Counted from the stretch's first letter, positions 1 to 10,121 are shown. The stretch is DNA of 64,000 nt from Acinetobacter lwoffii (GCF_019343495.1 NZ_CP072549.1:434001-498000), one strand, 5' to 3'. Translations and numbers: made by a program. The notes: generated from the sequence alone by a model not told the origin.

Positions 1-684
1 GTTCTTGAAGTTGATGAAGAACGTCGTCGTATTTCTCTTGGTATCAAACAAACTCGTGCTAACCCATGGGAAGAGTTTGCTAAAGATCACGACAAAGGCG
101 AAAAAGTTTCTGGTACGATCAAATCTATCACTGACTTCGGTATCTTCATCGGTTTGCCAGGCGGTATCGACGGTCTAGTTCACTTGTCTGATATTTCTTG
201 GAACGAACAAGGCGAAGAAGCGATTCGTCGTTACAAGAAAGGCGACACTGTTGAAGCAGTTATCCTTTCTGTAGACGCTGAAGGCAACCGTATCAGCCTT
301 GGCATCAAGCAAATGAACAACGATCCGTTCAATGACTTCCTTGCTGCTAACGAACGCGGTGCGTTGGTTAAAGGTACTGTAACTGCAGTTGACGCTAAAG
401 GCGCTACTGTTAAGTTAGCTGACGAAGTTGAAGCGACTCTGAAAGCATCTGAAATCAACCGCGACCGCGTTGAAGATGCAACTAAGTTCCTTGAAGTTGG
501 TCAAGAAGTTGAAGCGAAGATCATCAACGTAGATCGTAAATCTCGCGCAATCAACTTGTCTATCAAAGCGAAAGACGAAGCTGAAGAGAAAGAAGCAGTT
601 GCTAACTTGAAAACAGCTCCTGCTGGTCAAGACAATGGTCCTAAGACGATTGGTGACCTGATCAAAGCTCAAATGGGCAACTAA
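1..684 (+). CDS. rpsA: 30S ribosomal protein S1 (3' part)
   Basis: The reading frame is open from base 1, so the 5' part lies outside the window; 227 C-terminal residues are present. It contains the last S1 (OB-fold) RNA-binding repeats, seen as recurring G-x-I-F-I-G-L ... H-L-S-D-I-S-W and R-I-S-L-G-I-K-Q patterns. S1 binds mRNA on the 30S subunit and helps initiation. Codon use is strongly biased to GTT, GAA and CGT, as expected for a highly expressed gene. A strong hairpin terminator follows, and ihfB comes next as in many gammaproteobacteria. Identification is secure. Confidence 0.97.
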   Translation, partial: VLEVDEERRRISLGIKQTRANPWEEFAKDHDKGEKVSGTIKSITDFGIFIGLPGGIDGLVHLSDISWNEQGEEAIRRYKKGDTVEAVILSVDAEGNRISLGIKQMNNDPFNDFLAANERGALVKGTVTAVDAKGATVKLADEVEATLKASEINRDRVEDATKFLEVGQEVEAKIINVDRKSRAINLSIKAKDEAEEKEAVANLKTAPAGQDNGPKTIGDLIKAQMGN

Positions 685-744
685 GTAAGCGTTTGAATTG
701 TATTGTTAATGTAAGTTAACTAATACTTTTTATACAAATACTGT

Positions 745-783
745 AAACGGTAGCGTAGTATTTAATTATTGCGCTACCGTTTT
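745..783 (+). terminator. Intrinsic terminator after rpsA
   Basis: An 11-bp perfect stem (745-755 with 772-782) around an AT-rich loop, followed by a short T run. It lies 60 bases after the rpsA stop and separates rpsA from ihfB. Confidence 0.8.
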
Positions 784-847
784 GTATTTAAACAGGTTAT
801 TATCGGGAAATAGATCCCAAGTAGCTTGATAATTAAAGAGGTCGTAG

Positions 848-1153
848 ATGACTACTGAAGCACTTAATAAGTCTGACTTAATAGAGCGTATTGCATTAAA
901 AAATCCGCATTTGGCTGAGCCTTTAGTGGAAGAAGCCGTTAAAATTATGATCGATCAAATGATAGAAGCATTATCAACTGACAACCGTATCGAGATTCGT
1001 GGATTTGGTAGTTTTGCATTGCATCACCGTGAACCGCGCGTAGGTCGTAACCCTAAAACTGGTAAATCAGTAGAAGTGGCTGCAAAAGCAGTTCCGCACT
1101 TTAAACCAGGCAAGGCACTTCGTGACGCTGTGAACGAGTCTGCACAAAAATAA
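848..1153 (+). CDS. ihfB: Integration host factor subunit beta
   Basis: A 101-residue HU/IHF-family DNA-bending protein. The beta-arm signature is visible: G-F-G-S-F, then R-x-x-R-x-G-R-N-P-K-T-G around residues 53-74, with the proline that intercalates into the minor groove. IHF-beta pairs with IHF-alpha (encoded elsewhere) to bend DNA for recombination, replication and transcription. The start has a good ribosome-binding site (AGAGG, about 6 bases upstream). It follows rpsA, the usual place for ihfB, and is followed closely by lapA, so the two may be co-transcribed. Confidence 0.97.
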   Translation: MTTEALNKSDLIERIALKNPHLAEPLVEEAVKIMIDQMIEALSTDNRIEIRGFGSFALHHREPRVGRNPKTGKSVEVAAKAVPHFKPGKALRDAVNESAQK

Positions 1154-1177
1154 TTGTAAATATTTTGCGGGGTGTTC

Positions 1178-1537
1178 ATGCGTTACGTTCTGGTCATTCT
1201 TTTATTGGTACTGTTTGGTTATTCATTAGCTTTGGTTTTGCAAAACGGTACCGAATTGTCAGTGGACTTGTTATTTACTCAAGTTCCCGCAATGCGCCTG
1301 GGATTATTACTTCTCCTCACGTTATCTTTAGGTGTCGTTTTGGGTCTGTTATTGGGCGTTCAGATCTTCCGGGTTTTTCAGACGAATTGGGAAATTAAAC
1401 GACTGCGTAAAGACATTGAACATCTACGTAAGGAACAGTTGAATACAGCCAAGTTAATGGCCGCTGAAGCAGCAGCCCATACCCGGCATGAAAAAACTGT
1501 ATTAGATATTACCAATGAAAATCAAAGCCCATTATAA
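1178..1537 (+). CDS. lapA: LapA-like inner-membrane protein (DUF1049)
   Basis: A 119-residue protein with two hydrophobic segments (about residues 2-20 and 38-62) followed by a charged, probably coiled-coil tail rich in K, R and E. This is the layout of LapA/YciS, an inner-membrane partner in lipopolysaccharide assembly that works with LapB in E. coli. The ATG at 1178 is preferred over the GTG two codons upstream because the sequence GCGGGG lies 5 bases before it. lapB normally follows lapA in E. coli; here pyrF follows directly, so LapB must be elsewhere or absent. The stop codon lies inside a terminator hairpin. Confidence 0.8.
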   Translation: MRYVLVILLLVLFGYSLALVLQNGTELSVDLLFTQVPAMRLGLLLLLTLSLGVVLGLLLGVQIFRVFQTNWEIKRLRKDIEHLRKEQLNTAKLMAAEAAAHTRHEKTVLDITNENQSPL

Positions 1538-1551
1538 TGGGCTTATTTTTT
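1525..1551 (+). terminator. Intrinsic terminator overlapping the lapA stop codon
   Basis: An 8-bp perfect stem (1525-1532 with 1537-1544), tetraloop TATA, then a T-rich tail. The lapA TAA is inside the hairpin. It should reduce read-through from ihfB-lapA into pyrF, which begins 23 bases later. Confidence 0.8.
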
Positions 1552-1573
1552 GCCTATATGAAGGGGTAATCTC

Positions 1574-2254
1574 TTGAGTATCATCGTCGCACTAGATGCC
1601 AAAAGCCAATTTGATGCCTTAGCCATTGCAGAACAGTTAGATCCTGCCTTGTGTCGACTTAAAGTTGGTAAAGAGTTATTTACCCATGAAGGTCCAATCA
1701 TTGTCAAAGCGCTTCAAGATAGAGGCTTTGATGTATTTTTGGATCTGAAATTTCATGATATTCCAAATACAACAGCACAGGCAGTATGCGCGGCAGCAGA
1801 TTTGGGTGTGTGGATGGTCAATGTGCATGCCTCAGGTGGCCGCAAGATGATGGAAACCTGTGTAGAGCGTTTACAAGCGGGTAATTATAAAACTCAGTTG
1901 ATTGCAGTGACTGTATTGACGTCAATGGGCCGTGAAGACTTGAAAGATATTGGTCTGGATATTGAGCCAAATGAGCATGTAAAACGTCTGGCACAACTGA
2001 CAAAAGACAGTGGTCTAGATGGGGTGGTTTGCTCAGCTCAAGAAGCGAAAATGTTACGTGAAACGATTGGAAAAGACTTTGCATTAGTGACACCCGGCAT
2101 TCGTCCAGAAGGGTCGAATGCAGATGACCAGAAACGTATTGTGACACCGAAACAGGCAATGCTAGATGGCTCAACACATCTGGTAATTGGTCGCCCGATT
2201 ACCCAGTCTAAAAATATGCGTCAGACTTTGAAAGATATTTTGGCAACGCTTTAA
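1574..2254 (+). CDS. pyrF: Orotidine 5'-phosphate decarboxylase
   Basis: Converts OMP to UMP, the last step of de novo pyrimidine synthesis, in the cytosol. The 226-residue length fits the family. Catalytic residues are visible: D8, K30, the D-x-K-x-x-D signature (D57, K59, D62) and the phosphate-binding region I-G-R-P-I-T near residue 207. The start is TTG at 1574, supported by AAGGGG at 1561-1566 with 7-base spacing and by the conserved N-terminus (strand beginning at residue 3, then D8). A terminator precedes and another follows, so it probably has its own promoter. Confidence 0.97.
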   Translation: MSIIVALDAKSQFDALAIAEQLDPALCRLKVGKELFTHEGPIIVKALQDRGFDVFLDLKFHDIPNTTAQAVCAAADLGVWMVNVHASGGRKMMETCVERLQAGNYKTQLIAVTVLTSMGREDLKDIGLDIEPNEHVKRLAQLTKDSGLDGVVCSAQEAKMLRETIGKDFALVTPGIRPEGSNADDQKRIVTPKQAMLDGSTHLVIGRPITQSKNMRQTLKDILATL

Positions 2255-2270
2255 TACGGTTTGAATGACA

Positions 2271-2299
2271 AAAAGCCTTTCAGTCGAAAGGCTTTTTTT
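2271..2299 (+). terminator. Intrinsic terminator after pyrF
   Basis: An 11-bp perfect stem (2271-2281 with 2286-2296), 4-base loop and a run of seven T, starting 17 bases after the pyrF stop. Confidence 0.9.
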
Positions 2300-2336
2300 A
2301 TATATTGAAAAAATGGTTATAAAATAAAAAGGAAAA

Positions 2337-2567
2337 ATGATGACTTCATCTGAACCACAATTATAAAAAGTACAGAATGACGTGATTCAAAATATTCAAC
2401 AGGCAGAACAGCTTAAGCAACAAGAATAGCAACAACAGCAGGCAAGCTCAGCAGATCGGACAGCGGGGATCGATGTGGTCAGTTTGGCATCTGATGCCAT
2501 CAGTCTTGCTTCGGATGTTATTGAAACAGTAGGCGATGCCTTAAGTGATATTGATTTAAGTTTTTAG
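2337..2567 (+). pseudogene. Decayed small gene with two in-frame stop codons
   Basis: From the ATG at 2337 (AAGGAAAA ribosome-binding site just upstream) a frame of 77 codons runs to a TAG at 2565. It is interrupted by TAA at 2364 and TAG at 2427. Ignoring these, the product is a small, glutamine-rich polar protein (repeated Q-Q and E-Q-L-K-Q-Q) with an acidic/hydrophobic C-terminal third (S-L-A-S-D-A, V-I-E-T-V-G-D-A). Both stops are one substitution from CAA/AAA or CAG/GAG, and the second lies in a run of CAA/CAG codons. No function recognised. It could instead be chance, but the combined RBS, frame length and coherent composition argue for a recently inactivated gene. Confidence 0.5.
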
Positions 2568-2638
2568 TCAGCCCTCTCGGCCTACTTGCTTGTGCTTCGT
2601 TTTAAAATTCTGCTTTTAAACTGAATCAGGGAGGAGAG

Positions 2639-2664
2639 TTCCTCTTTATAAAAGAGGAATTTAG
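2639..2664. terminator. Hairpin between the decayed gene and the lysO-like gene
   Basis: A 9-bp perfect stem (2639-2647 with 2651-2659) and 3-base loop between convergent genes. Only a short T stretch follows on the plus strand, so it may be a weak terminator. Confidence 0.4.
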
Positions 2665-2689
2665 TGAGATTGAGAAAGTGATAAAGTAA

Positions 2690-3598
2690 TTAAATCGCTG
2701 CCAGTACACTCACCATGACTGGTGCTAACAGTGACAAAATAAAACCACTGACCATGGCATGTGGAATAAAATCATGCCCACAGGCCTGTTTAACCATCGG
2801 TAGAGTCACATCCATCGCAGTTGCACCCGCTGCGGAAATGGCGGATCTTGGGTATCTCCAGCCCATACAATACATGAGTAATATGGCAAAAATTTCTCTA
2901 AACAGGTCATTCATTAGCGCGATACTGCCGAGTTCTGCATTTCTGAGTTCTGTTACGACAACACCTGACATTGAGTAAAATCCATAGCCTTGTGACAGCA
3001 TGATCAAATCTTTTAGACTGATGTCTGTATTCCAGAATGAATAAAGCATGACTGCAAATAATGAACCAAAAATACAACCAATCGGAACTAAGAGAATTTT
3101 AAAATTTAACCAGGAACGATCTAAAGGTGAATAAGCCAGATCCAGGCCAATTATGAACATAAATACCAGCAACAAATGCCAGGTGCTGATTTGCAAGGAT
3201 AGATCAAACAGATTCAAGCCCGCATGTAAACAATATCCACCTGCGAGAGCCAAAAAGGCATAGCTCATATTCAGCAAGGATTTAAGTACCAGGTCGACGG
3301 AGACTCGGCCTGAACTCGGAAGATAACCTGCCCATTTAAATAGTAGATAACAAAATGCAAAAGCACCGAGCGAAGTCAGAAAGGCAATACTGATCGACGT
3401 ACTTAGAATCTGTAGGGGATGCTGTAATTCATCTACCAGTTGTGAAAATTCAAAGGCAATCGCAATCAATAAAACATAGCTAAAATAGGGCAATAGCTTG
3501 AAACAGATTTTAATAATCGAAAGTGGAATTCGTTTTGCCATGGCAAAACCGAGTGCTAGACAGAATAGAAGCTGAAAGATAAGCCAAAGCGATTGCAT
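2690..3598 (-). CDS. lysO: LysO-family amino-acid exporter
   Basis: A 302-residue integral membrane protein with about eight hydrophobic segments. The C-terminal half carries the LysO/YbjE (DUF340) signature: G-Y-G-F-Y-S-M-S-G, then L-M-N-D-L-F-R-E, G-A-T-A-M-D-V-T-L-P, and H-A-M-V-S-G-F-I-L-S-L-L near the end. LysO of E. coli exports lysine and its toxic analogue thialysine. Substrate here is inferred from family only. It stands alone, with the broken monooxygenase upstream on the same strand. Confidence 0.8.
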   Translation of the reverse strand: MQSLWLIFQLLFCLALGFAMAKRIPLSIIKICFKLLPYFSYVLLIAIAFEFSQLVDELQHPLQILSTSISIAFLTSLGAFAFCYLLFKWAGYLPSSGRVSVDLVLKSLLNMSYAFLALAGGYCLHAGLNLFDLSLQISTWHLLLVFMFIIGLDLAYSPLDRSWLNFKILLVPIGCIFGSLFAVMLYSFWNTDISLKDLIMLSQGYGFYSMSGVVVTELRNAELGSIALMNDLFREIFAILLMYCMGWRYPRSAISAAGATAMDVTLPMVKQACGHDFIPHAMVSGFILSLLAPVMVSVLAAI

Positions 3599-3666
3599 AA
3601 GTTTAATGGATTGAAAAAATTACCTATAAATTATGCCACCGCTTGATGTCAGATGGTAAAAAGCTT

Positions 3667-5164
3667 TTAGGCGACTTTATTCAATAATCGATAATCTGCG
3701 GCATTTGGCTTTTTTGTTTTGAGCCAGTATTTCCAGGTATAAGTTGGCCATAAGGCAAAGTTCTTGCTGCCTTCCTGCTGATACCAGCTGACACAGCCAG
3801 ATTGCCACACGGTCTTTTCAAACATGTGTTGCACCTGCTGATTAAATGTATTTTGTGCCTGGTCTTTGACCATGATGGCATCGCTTTGGAATTGATCGAC
3901 CAGTTGCATCAATTGCAAAATATATTCGACTTGTGCCTCAATCATAAAAATCACAGAGTTGTGCGCCAATAAGGTATTTGGGCCCAGTAACTGAAACAGG
4001 TTTGGAAAGTCTTTCATGCAAATTCCATAATAGCTTTCAGCGCCTTGTTTCCAGACTTCATTCAGCTCTGCACCATCGAGCCCGGTACATTGAAAATTCT
4101 TCATATAGATACGTGGATCGGTAATGAATCCGGTGCCATAAATCAGGCAGTCAATCGGCCGTTCTTTTCCATCTTGTGTAATGATACTGTGTTCAGTCAG
4201 TTCCTGAATCTTCTCGGTCACCAGTTCTACATTGTGGCGGTTAAAAGTCGGGAAGTATTTATTTGAAACCAGAATACGTTTACAGCCCATGATGTAGTCG
4301 GGGGGTCAGTTTTTCGGCCAATTCAGGATTTTTGACCTCATATTTAATGAATAGTTCTGCCAGTTTTTGGGTGAATTTCATAATGCCCGGTTTGGCAATC
4401 GGTACGACACGCGATTCATTTGACCAATACAGGCGGGCACGGTGTAGCTTTCTAAACCAGTCATATTTTTTGAAGAGTTTCTTCTCAAGGTCGGGGTAGG
4501 CACGTTCATCACGAGGAATGACCCAGGCCGCAGTACGTTGCATGACATACAGATGTTTGCATTGCGGGGCAATTTCCGGAATATATTGAATGGCGCTGCC
4601 ACCTGTTCCAATCGATGCGACATTTTTGCCAGTCGGGTCATAAGTGTGATCCCATTGCGCAGAATGAAAGACTTTGCCTTGGAATTTCTCAATACCGAGA
4701 ATATCTGGGATTTGCGGAATATGTAAAGGTCCGGAAGCGAATATAACAAACTGGGCTTCAAGGATACTTTGATCCTGTAGCTGTAATTGCCATAGACAGC
4801 GTTCTGCCTGGTAATGTGCTGCCAGTACTTCGGTATTTAAACGGCAAAAAGCACGCAGGTTATAATCGGTCACCAGATCCTGAATATAAGAAAATATCTC
4901 GGGTGCTTCCGCATAACGTTTGGACCAATTGCTTTTCGGTGCAAATGACAAGGAATATAAATGTGATTGCACATCACAGGCTGCTCCAGGGTACTGATTG
5001 TCCCGCCAGGTTCCGCCAAAATCGTTACCTTTTTCAAGAATAATAAAATCATAAATACCATGCTGTTGTAAACGTATTGCCATGGCAATCCCTCCGCAAC
5101 TAGCTCCAATAATGGCAACTTTAGTATGGGGATGGGAACGTGTAGCTGTGGCATAATCTAGCAT
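3667..5164 (-). pseudogene. Flavin-containing (Baeyer-Villiger type) monooxygenase, frameshifted
   Basis: Two overlapping frames make one protein of about 498 residues: an N-terminal part (5164 to 4280) and a C-terminal part (about 4290 to 3667). The join lies at a run of six C on the coding strand (plus-strand G at 4300-4305). With five C the frame would continue as L-T-P-D-Y-I-M-G-C-K; with six it ends in L-T-P-R-L-H-H-G-L and stops. The N-terminal part has a Rossmann motif (G-A-S-C-G-G, middle G replaced by S), the Baeyer-Villiger fingerprint F-Q-G-K-V-F-H-S-A-Q-W-D and a second Rossmann motif (G-T-G-G-S-A). Such FAD/NADPH enzymes insert oxygen into ketones. A homopolymer sequencing error is a real alternative to a pseudogene. 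The AraC regulator opposite probably controls it. Confidence 0.85.
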
Positions 5165-5302
5165 CAGTAAATTCCTTACTTATTTTAATGTTGGATATTT
5201 ATCGTAATTTGCTCCTTGATGATTAGATAGAAAATTGATCTAAACGGCAATAGCCGACACATTATTTTTATAGTACAACTAGAATAATCACATTGTATTT
5301 GT

Positions 5303-6316
5303 ATGGTTATGAAACGTTCTGTTCTCAGTCTGATGTATTTGATTCAAGGAATGCGCAAGGCTGGCATGGAGGTCGATCAGAAACTGCAAAACATTGGGCT
5401 GCGTGTAGATGCCTTTGATCCAAGCTCGGTGATCCATCCGAGTCTGGAACATGATGTGCTTAAGGTGGTGGGACAGGAAATCCAACCTGAACAGGGATTA
5501 TTGATTGGCCAGCATTATGCTTTGGCAGGTTATGGTCCCTTACTCATGTTGCTGGTGACCAGTCCTACGGTACGTGATGCATTGAATCAGGTGATCCGTT
5601 TTCAGCAGTTGACGCATTTGACCGGTCAGTTGGCCTTGCAGCAAAGCGAGCATCATAGCGCGCTATGTTATCGAGCCAAGCAGCAGGATGATCATTTGAG
5701 AATGTTGCTGGCACAGGCAGAGATTTCCGGAACGTTTAAGTTTATCCGGGAAATCTACAAATTGATGGGCTTATCCAAACCTGATTTGCGGATCGAGTTG
5801 CCATTTGCCTATCCAGAAGATCTGAATACCTTAAAGGTCTATCATGATTATTATGGAACACAGGTACAGTTTGATGCATCTCGGGCAGCATTCTGGTTTG
5901 ATGAAGCAGTGTTGGATATTAAAATTCCTTCTGCAGATGCGGTCACTTTTGCTGTCTATGAAGCCAAATGTCTGGCTGAACTGGAGCGTTTGCAACAGGA
6001 TGAGCAGACGCCGACTGTGGTGCAGCGTGTGCAGGATTATCTGGAAATCCAAAGCGGCCTGATGCCGAGCATGGCTGAAACGGCACAGGCGTTGAATATT
6101 CCGGAACGAACCTTGCGGCATCAGTTACAGCAGTGTGATACCAGTTATAAGCAGATTCGCGAAGAAATTATTAAAGATAAGGCTTTGCGACTAATTGAAT
6201 ATAAACAGTATTCGATTGAAATGATTGCAGAATTATTAGGCTATTCCGAGCCGGCCGCTTTTAACCATGCCTTTAAACGCTGGTTTGGGCAAAGTCCTCG
6301 GCAATATATAAAATAG
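5303..6316 (+). CDS. AraC-family transcriptional regulator
   Basis: 337 residues. The N-terminal two thirds match the arabinose-binding-like domain of the OruR/AlkR-type AraC subgroup (G-Y-G-P-L-L-M-L near residue 74). The C-terminal about 90 residues form the two helix-turn-helix motifs: M-A-E-T-A-Q-A-L-N-I-P-E-R-T-L-R-H-Q-L and I-A-E-L-L-G-Y-S-E-P-A-A-F-N-H-A-F-K-R-W, ending in S-P-R-Q-Y. It is transcribed away from the monooxygenase across a 138-base gap, the usual arrangement for an activator and its target. The inducer is unknown; ketones, alcohols or alkanes would fit the neighbour. Confidence 0.88.
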   Translation: MVMKRSVLSLMYLIQGMRKAGMEVDQKLQNIGLRVDAFDPSSVIHPSLEHDVLKVVGQEIQPEQGLLIGQHYALAGYGPLLMLLVTSPTVRDALNQVIRFQQLTHLTGQLALQQSEHHSALCYRAKQQDDHLRMLLAQAEISGTFKFIREIYKLMGLSKPDLRIELPFAYPEDLNTLKVYHDYYGTQVQFDASRAAFWFDEAVLDIKIPSADAVTFAVYEAKCLAELERLQQDEQTPTVVQRVQDYLEIQSGLMPSMAETAQALNIPERTLRHQLQQCDTSYKQIREEIIKDKALRLIEYKQYSIEMIAELLGYSEPAAFNHAFKRWFGQSPRQYIK

Positions 6317-6400
6317 CCTAAGTTAGTTTATGCCAAAGTGTTATAGCGTGTTGATTAAACTCCGCTATAATTAAATTGATCCCAAATAGTACGAAATTCT

Positions 6401-7552
6401 ATGTCCGATTTTAATTCACAGCACAGCACCGCTTTTAGTCCGATTTCTCCTGCAGAACGTTATGCACAAGCGATCTCTTCGGGACAGTTTATGCCTGATG
6501 AAGCACAGGCAATGGCAGTACATGAACTGAATCGTGTCTGGCTGGAATTGATTCAGCGTTTTAAGGCATCGAAAAAAGCATTTCGCCGCTTTCGCCGTCA
6601 GACATCTCCGAAAGGGGTGTACATGTGGGGTGGTGTGGGGCGTGGAAAAACTTGGTTAATGGATCAGTTTTACGATTCGATTCCGTTTCGCCGTAAAACC
6701 CGGATGCATTTTCACCATTTTATGCAGCATGTGCATCGTGAGTTAAACAAATTATCCGGACAGCGTAACCCCCTAGATATCGTGGCGGATCGGATTTATA
6801 AAGAAGCGGTCATCATCTGTTTTGATGAATTTTTTGTATCTAACGTAACGGATGCGATGATTCTAAGCGATCTATTCCAGAAGCTGTTTGAACGCGGTAT
6901 TACCTTGGTCGCTACCTCGAATATCGCACCGGACGGTTTATATAAAAATGGCATTCATCGTGACCGTTTTATGCCTACTATCGAATTGGTCAAGAAAAAC
7001 TGTGTGGTGTTAAATGTTGATGCCGGAGTCGATTACCGTCTACGGGTTCTAAAACAGGCACAACTGTTTAAATTCCCGTTGACGCATGATCATAAAAACT
7101 GGATTGCACAGCGTTTTAGCGCTTTGACTCAGACTCAGACCTGCTCGGAAGAACCGATTATCATCAACAACCGTATTGTCGAAACCGTGTCACATACCGA
7201 AGATGTGTTGTGGTGCGAGTTTTCTGAACTGTGTTTAAAGCCACGTAGTCCAGCTGATTTTATTGAAATCGCCAATATTTATAATACAGTGTTGGTCAGC
7301 AATGTGCCGCACCTGACCGATTTTCTGAATGATGGAACACGCCGTTTTATTTATCTGGTCGATGAATTTTATGACCGCGGCGTCAAGTTACTCTTAACCT
7401 CGGAAGATAATATCGTGGATATTTATCAAGGTGAGAAACTGGCCTTTGAAATTGAACGAACCCGTTCCCGTTTGCTGGAAATGCAGTCGGATGAATACCT
7501 GAATTCTGAACATCGCCAGATTGAGAAAATCGCCTCTGTGAACGGAGAATAA
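6401..7552 (+). CDS. zapE: Cell division protein ZapE (AFG1-like ATPase)
   Basis: A 383-residue P-loop ATPase of the AFG1/ZapE family. Walker A is G-G-V-G-R-G-K-T at about residues 77-84 and Walker B is I-I-C-F-D-E-F, followed by the sensor-like A-T-S-N. Family-typical motifs such as M-H-F-H-H-F-M and the C-terminal Y-L-V-D-E-F-Y-D-R-G-V-K-L are present. ZapE acts at the Z-ring in E. coli and is needed under stress; the mitochondrial homologue AFG1 is linked to cytochrome oxidase quality control. Single gene with its own terminator. Confidence 0.93.
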   Translation: MSDFNSQHSTAFSPISPAERYAQAISSGQFMPDEAQAMAVHELNRVWLELIQRFKASKKAFRRFRRQTSPKGVYMWGGVGRGKTWLMDQFYDSIPFRRKTRMHFHHFMQHVHRELNKLSGQRNPLDIVADRIYKEAVIICFDEFFVSNVTDAMILSDLFQKLFERGITLVATSNIAPDGLYKNGIHRDRFMPTIELVKKNCVVLNVDAGVDYRLRVLKQAQLFKFPLTHDHKNWIAQRFSALTQTQTCSEEPIIINNRIVETVSHTEDVLWCEFSELCLKPRSPADFIEIANIYNTVLVSNVPHLTDFLNDGTRRFIYLVDEFYDRGVKLLLTSEDNIVDIYQGEKLAFEIERTRSRLLEMQSDEYLNSEHRQIEKIASVNGE

Positions 7553-7557
7553 CCATA

Positions 7558-7587
7558 AAAGCGCTGGATGTACCGGCGCTTTTTTTA
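7558..7587 (+). terminator. Intrinsic terminator after zapE
   Basis: A 10-bp stem with one G-T pair (7558-7567 with 7573-7582), 5-base loop, and a T run, starting 5 bases after the zapE stop. Confidence 0.9.
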
Positions 7588-7916
7588 TAAAAATAGGTAC
7601 TTAAATTATCGACAAGCCTGATTAAACATGGCTTAATCTTGATCTAAATATGATCGTGTATAACTAGAATGCATAATTTTTACTCGAAAATCTGAACTTA
7701 AGTCTAATTTCTACATTTCGAAAACTTTATACACTGTCATTAGGGTATTTAGCAGAATGATATCTATTTGTAACTGAGAAAGATCAAATATGTTTATGAG
7801 GGTATTCATATTAGAAAAAATGCTCAGTATTTAGCAATGTGATAATACTATTCAGCTAGATTTTAATCGGTATACTAGAATCTCTTGTATAAAAAGTAGC
7901 AATATCAGGAAAGACA
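7588..7916 (+). promoter_or_regulatory. Leader/promoter region of glcB
   Basis: About 330 AT-rich bases without a credible ORF. A good -10-like hexamer TATACT lies at about 7872-7877, and the glcB ribosome-binding site (CAGGAAAG) is just before the ATG. The long spacer suggests regulation, as expected for a glyoxylate-pathway enzyme, but I cannot name an operator. Confidence 0.35.
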
Positions 7917-10082
7917 ATGACTGCACGTATTCAAAAAGGCAAGTTAGCGATTGCTAAAGAACTTTACGATTTCATCGAAAATGAAGCACTACCAGGTTCT
8001 GGTTTAGACAGCGAAACATACTGGAAAAACTTTGAACAAGTCGTTGTTGATCTTAGCCCTAAAAATAAAGCACTTTTGGCTAAGCGTGATGACATTCAGG
8101 CGAAAATTGATGAATGGCACCGCAATAACACATTTGAATTACAAGCTTACAAAGCTTTCTTGACTGAAATTGGCTACTTGTTACCAGAAGTAGAAGATTT
8201 TCAAATCAGCACTGAAAATGTAGACGAAGAGATTGCAGTACTGGCAGGTCCACAGTTGGTGGTACCGGTACGTAATGCACGTTACTGCCTGAACGCTGCA
8301 AACGCACGTTGGGGTTCTTTGTACGATGCACTTTATGGTTTCGATGTCATCTCTGAAGAAGATGGCGCGGAAAAAGGCAAAGGCTATAACCCGAAACGTG
8401 GTGAAAAAGTTGTCGCATTTGCAAAGAATTTCCTCGACGAAACTTTCCCATTGGCACAAGGTTCGCACGCAGACGCAACTCAATACGCAGTTGAAGCTAA
8501 TGCACTAGTTGTTACCCTAAAAGACGGTTCAAAAACAACTGTGGCAGATGCCGCTAAATTCGTTGGTTACAATGGCGAAGCTTCAGCACCGACTGAAATC
8601 GTACTTAAAAATAATGGCTTGCACGCAATCATCCAGATTGATGCCAATAGTTCGATTGGTCAAACTGACGCAGCAGGCGTAAAAGATGTGGTTCTTGAAG
8701 CTGCGGTTACGACCATTCAGGACTTGGAAGACTCGATTGCAGCCGTTGATGCTGAAGAAAAAGTGGAAGGCTACCGTAATTGGTTAGGCCTGATGAAAGG
8801 TACTTTAGAAGAGTCTATTGAGAAAAACGGTAAAACTGTTACCCGTAAACTGAATGAAGACCGCACTTTCAAAAATGTAGAAGGTGGTGAAACTAAAGTT
8901 CATGGCCGCTCATTGATGTTGCTGCGTAACGTTGGTCATTTAATGACAAACCCGGCGATTCTGGTAGATGGCGCAGAGATCTATGAAGGCATCATGGATG
9001 CACTGGTTACGCCATTGTTGTCTTTCGCAGACATCAAAGGTGAAAACACGATCAAGAACTCGCGTCAAGGTTCAATGTATATCGTTAAGCCGAAAATGCA
9101 TGGTCCTGAAGAAGTGGCATTTGCCGTTGAATTGTTTGAACGTGCAGAACAGGCACTTGGCTTACCTGCAAAAACTTTAAAAATCGGGATTATGGATGAA
9201 GAACGCCGTACTTCTGTGAACTTGAAGAACTGTATTGCACAAGCCAAAGATCGTACGATCTTCATCAATACAGGTTTCATGGACCGTACCGGTGATGAAA
9301 TCCATACCTTTATGGAAGCTGGTCCATTCGTTCGTAAAGGCGAAGTAAAAGGCCAAATCTGGTTCCCGGCTTATGAAAACCGTAACGTGATGATCGGTCT
9401 GCAAGCAGGTTTACGTGGCAAAGCACAAATCGGTAAAGGCATGTGGCCAAAGCCAGACATGCTGCTTGACATGTACAAAACCAAAACTGAACATCCTGAA
9501 GCGGGTGCGAGCTGTGCATGGGTTCCATCACCTACAGGTGCGGTGATCCACGCGATTCACTATCACCAGATTAATGTTGCAGACCGTCAGCAAGAACTAT
9601 TGTCGACTCAGCCTTTATCTCTAGATGATTTGTTGACACCGCCATTGGCGAAAGACACTAACTGGTCTGAAGAAGAAAAAACCAAAGAACTCGAAAATAA
9701 CTGTCAAGGTATCTTGGGTTATGTCGTTCGTTGGGTAGATTTGGGTGTAGGTTGTTCTAAAGTGCCAGACATCAATGATGTCGGTTTAATGGAAGACCGT
9801 GCAACTCTACGTATTTCTTCACAACACGTTGCGAACTGGTTGCGTCACGGTATCGTAAGTCGTGAGCAAGTAGAAGAAGTCATGCAACGTATGGCGAAAA
9901 TTGTGGATGAGCAAAATACCAATGATCCACTGTATACGCCAATGTCTGCTGACTTTGCCAACAATATTGCATTCCAGGCAGCATCTGACCTGATCTTTAA
10001 AGGTGGTGAGCAGCCATCAGGTTATACTGAGCCGCTTCTACATGCAGCGCGTTTAAAGTTAAAAGGTTATAAAGGTGATTAA
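7917..10082 (+). CDS. glcB: Malate synthase G
   Basis: Condenses glyoxylate with acetyl-CoA to malate, the second step of the glyoxylate bypass needed for growth on acetate and fatty acids. The 721-residue length fits the G isoform (about 720), not the shorter A isoform (about 530). Signature stretches are present: [20 protein letters not shown], and the barrel segment [15 protein letters not shown], plus [16 protein letters not shown]. The start has RBS AGGAAAG at good spacing. No isocitrate lyase gene is adjacent, as often in Acinetobacter. Codon use suggests high expression. Confidence 0.98.
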   Translation: MTARIQKGKLAIAKELYDFIENEALPGSGLDSETYWKNFEQVVVDLSPKNKALLAKRDDIQAKIDEWHRNNTFELQAYKAFLTEIGYLLPEVEDFQISTENVDEEIAVLAGPQLVVPVRNARYCLNAANARWGSLYDALYGFDVISEEDGAEKGKGYNPKRGEKVVAFAKNFLDETFPLAQGSHADATQYAVEANALVVTLKDGSKTTVADAAKFVGYNGEASAPTEIVLKNNGLHAIIQIDANSSIGQTDAAGVKDVVLEAAVTTIQDLEDSIAAVDAEEKVEGYRNWLGLMKGTLEESIEKNGKTVTRKLNEDRTFKNVEGGETKVHGRSLMLLRNVGHLMTNPAILVDGAEIYEGIMDALVTPLLSFADIKGENTIKNSRQGSMYIVKPKMHGPEEVAFAVELFERAEQALGLPAKTLKIGIMDEERRTSVNLKNCIAQAKDRTIFINTGFMDRTGDEIHTFMEAGPFVRKGEVKGQIWFPAYENRNVMIGLQAGLRGKAQIGKGMWPKPDMLLDMYKTKTEHPEAGASCAWVPSPTGAVIHAIHYHQINVADRQQELLSTQPLSLDDLLTPPLAKDTNWSEEEKTKELENNCQGILGYVVRWVDLGVGCSKVPDINDVGLMEDRATLRISSQHVANWLRHGIVSREQVEEVMQRMAKIVDEQNTNDPLYTPMSADFANNIAFQAASDLIFKGGEQPSGYTEPLLHAARLKLKGYKGD

Positions 10083-10095
10083 TCCTGTCTAGCTT

Positions 10096-10121
10096 AAAAA
10101 GCCTCTTCGGAGGCTTTTTTA
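10096..10121 (+). terminator. Intrinsic terminator after glcB
   Basis: A 10-bp perfect stem (10096-10105 with 10110-10119) with a stable TTCG tetraloop and T run. Confidence 0.92.
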
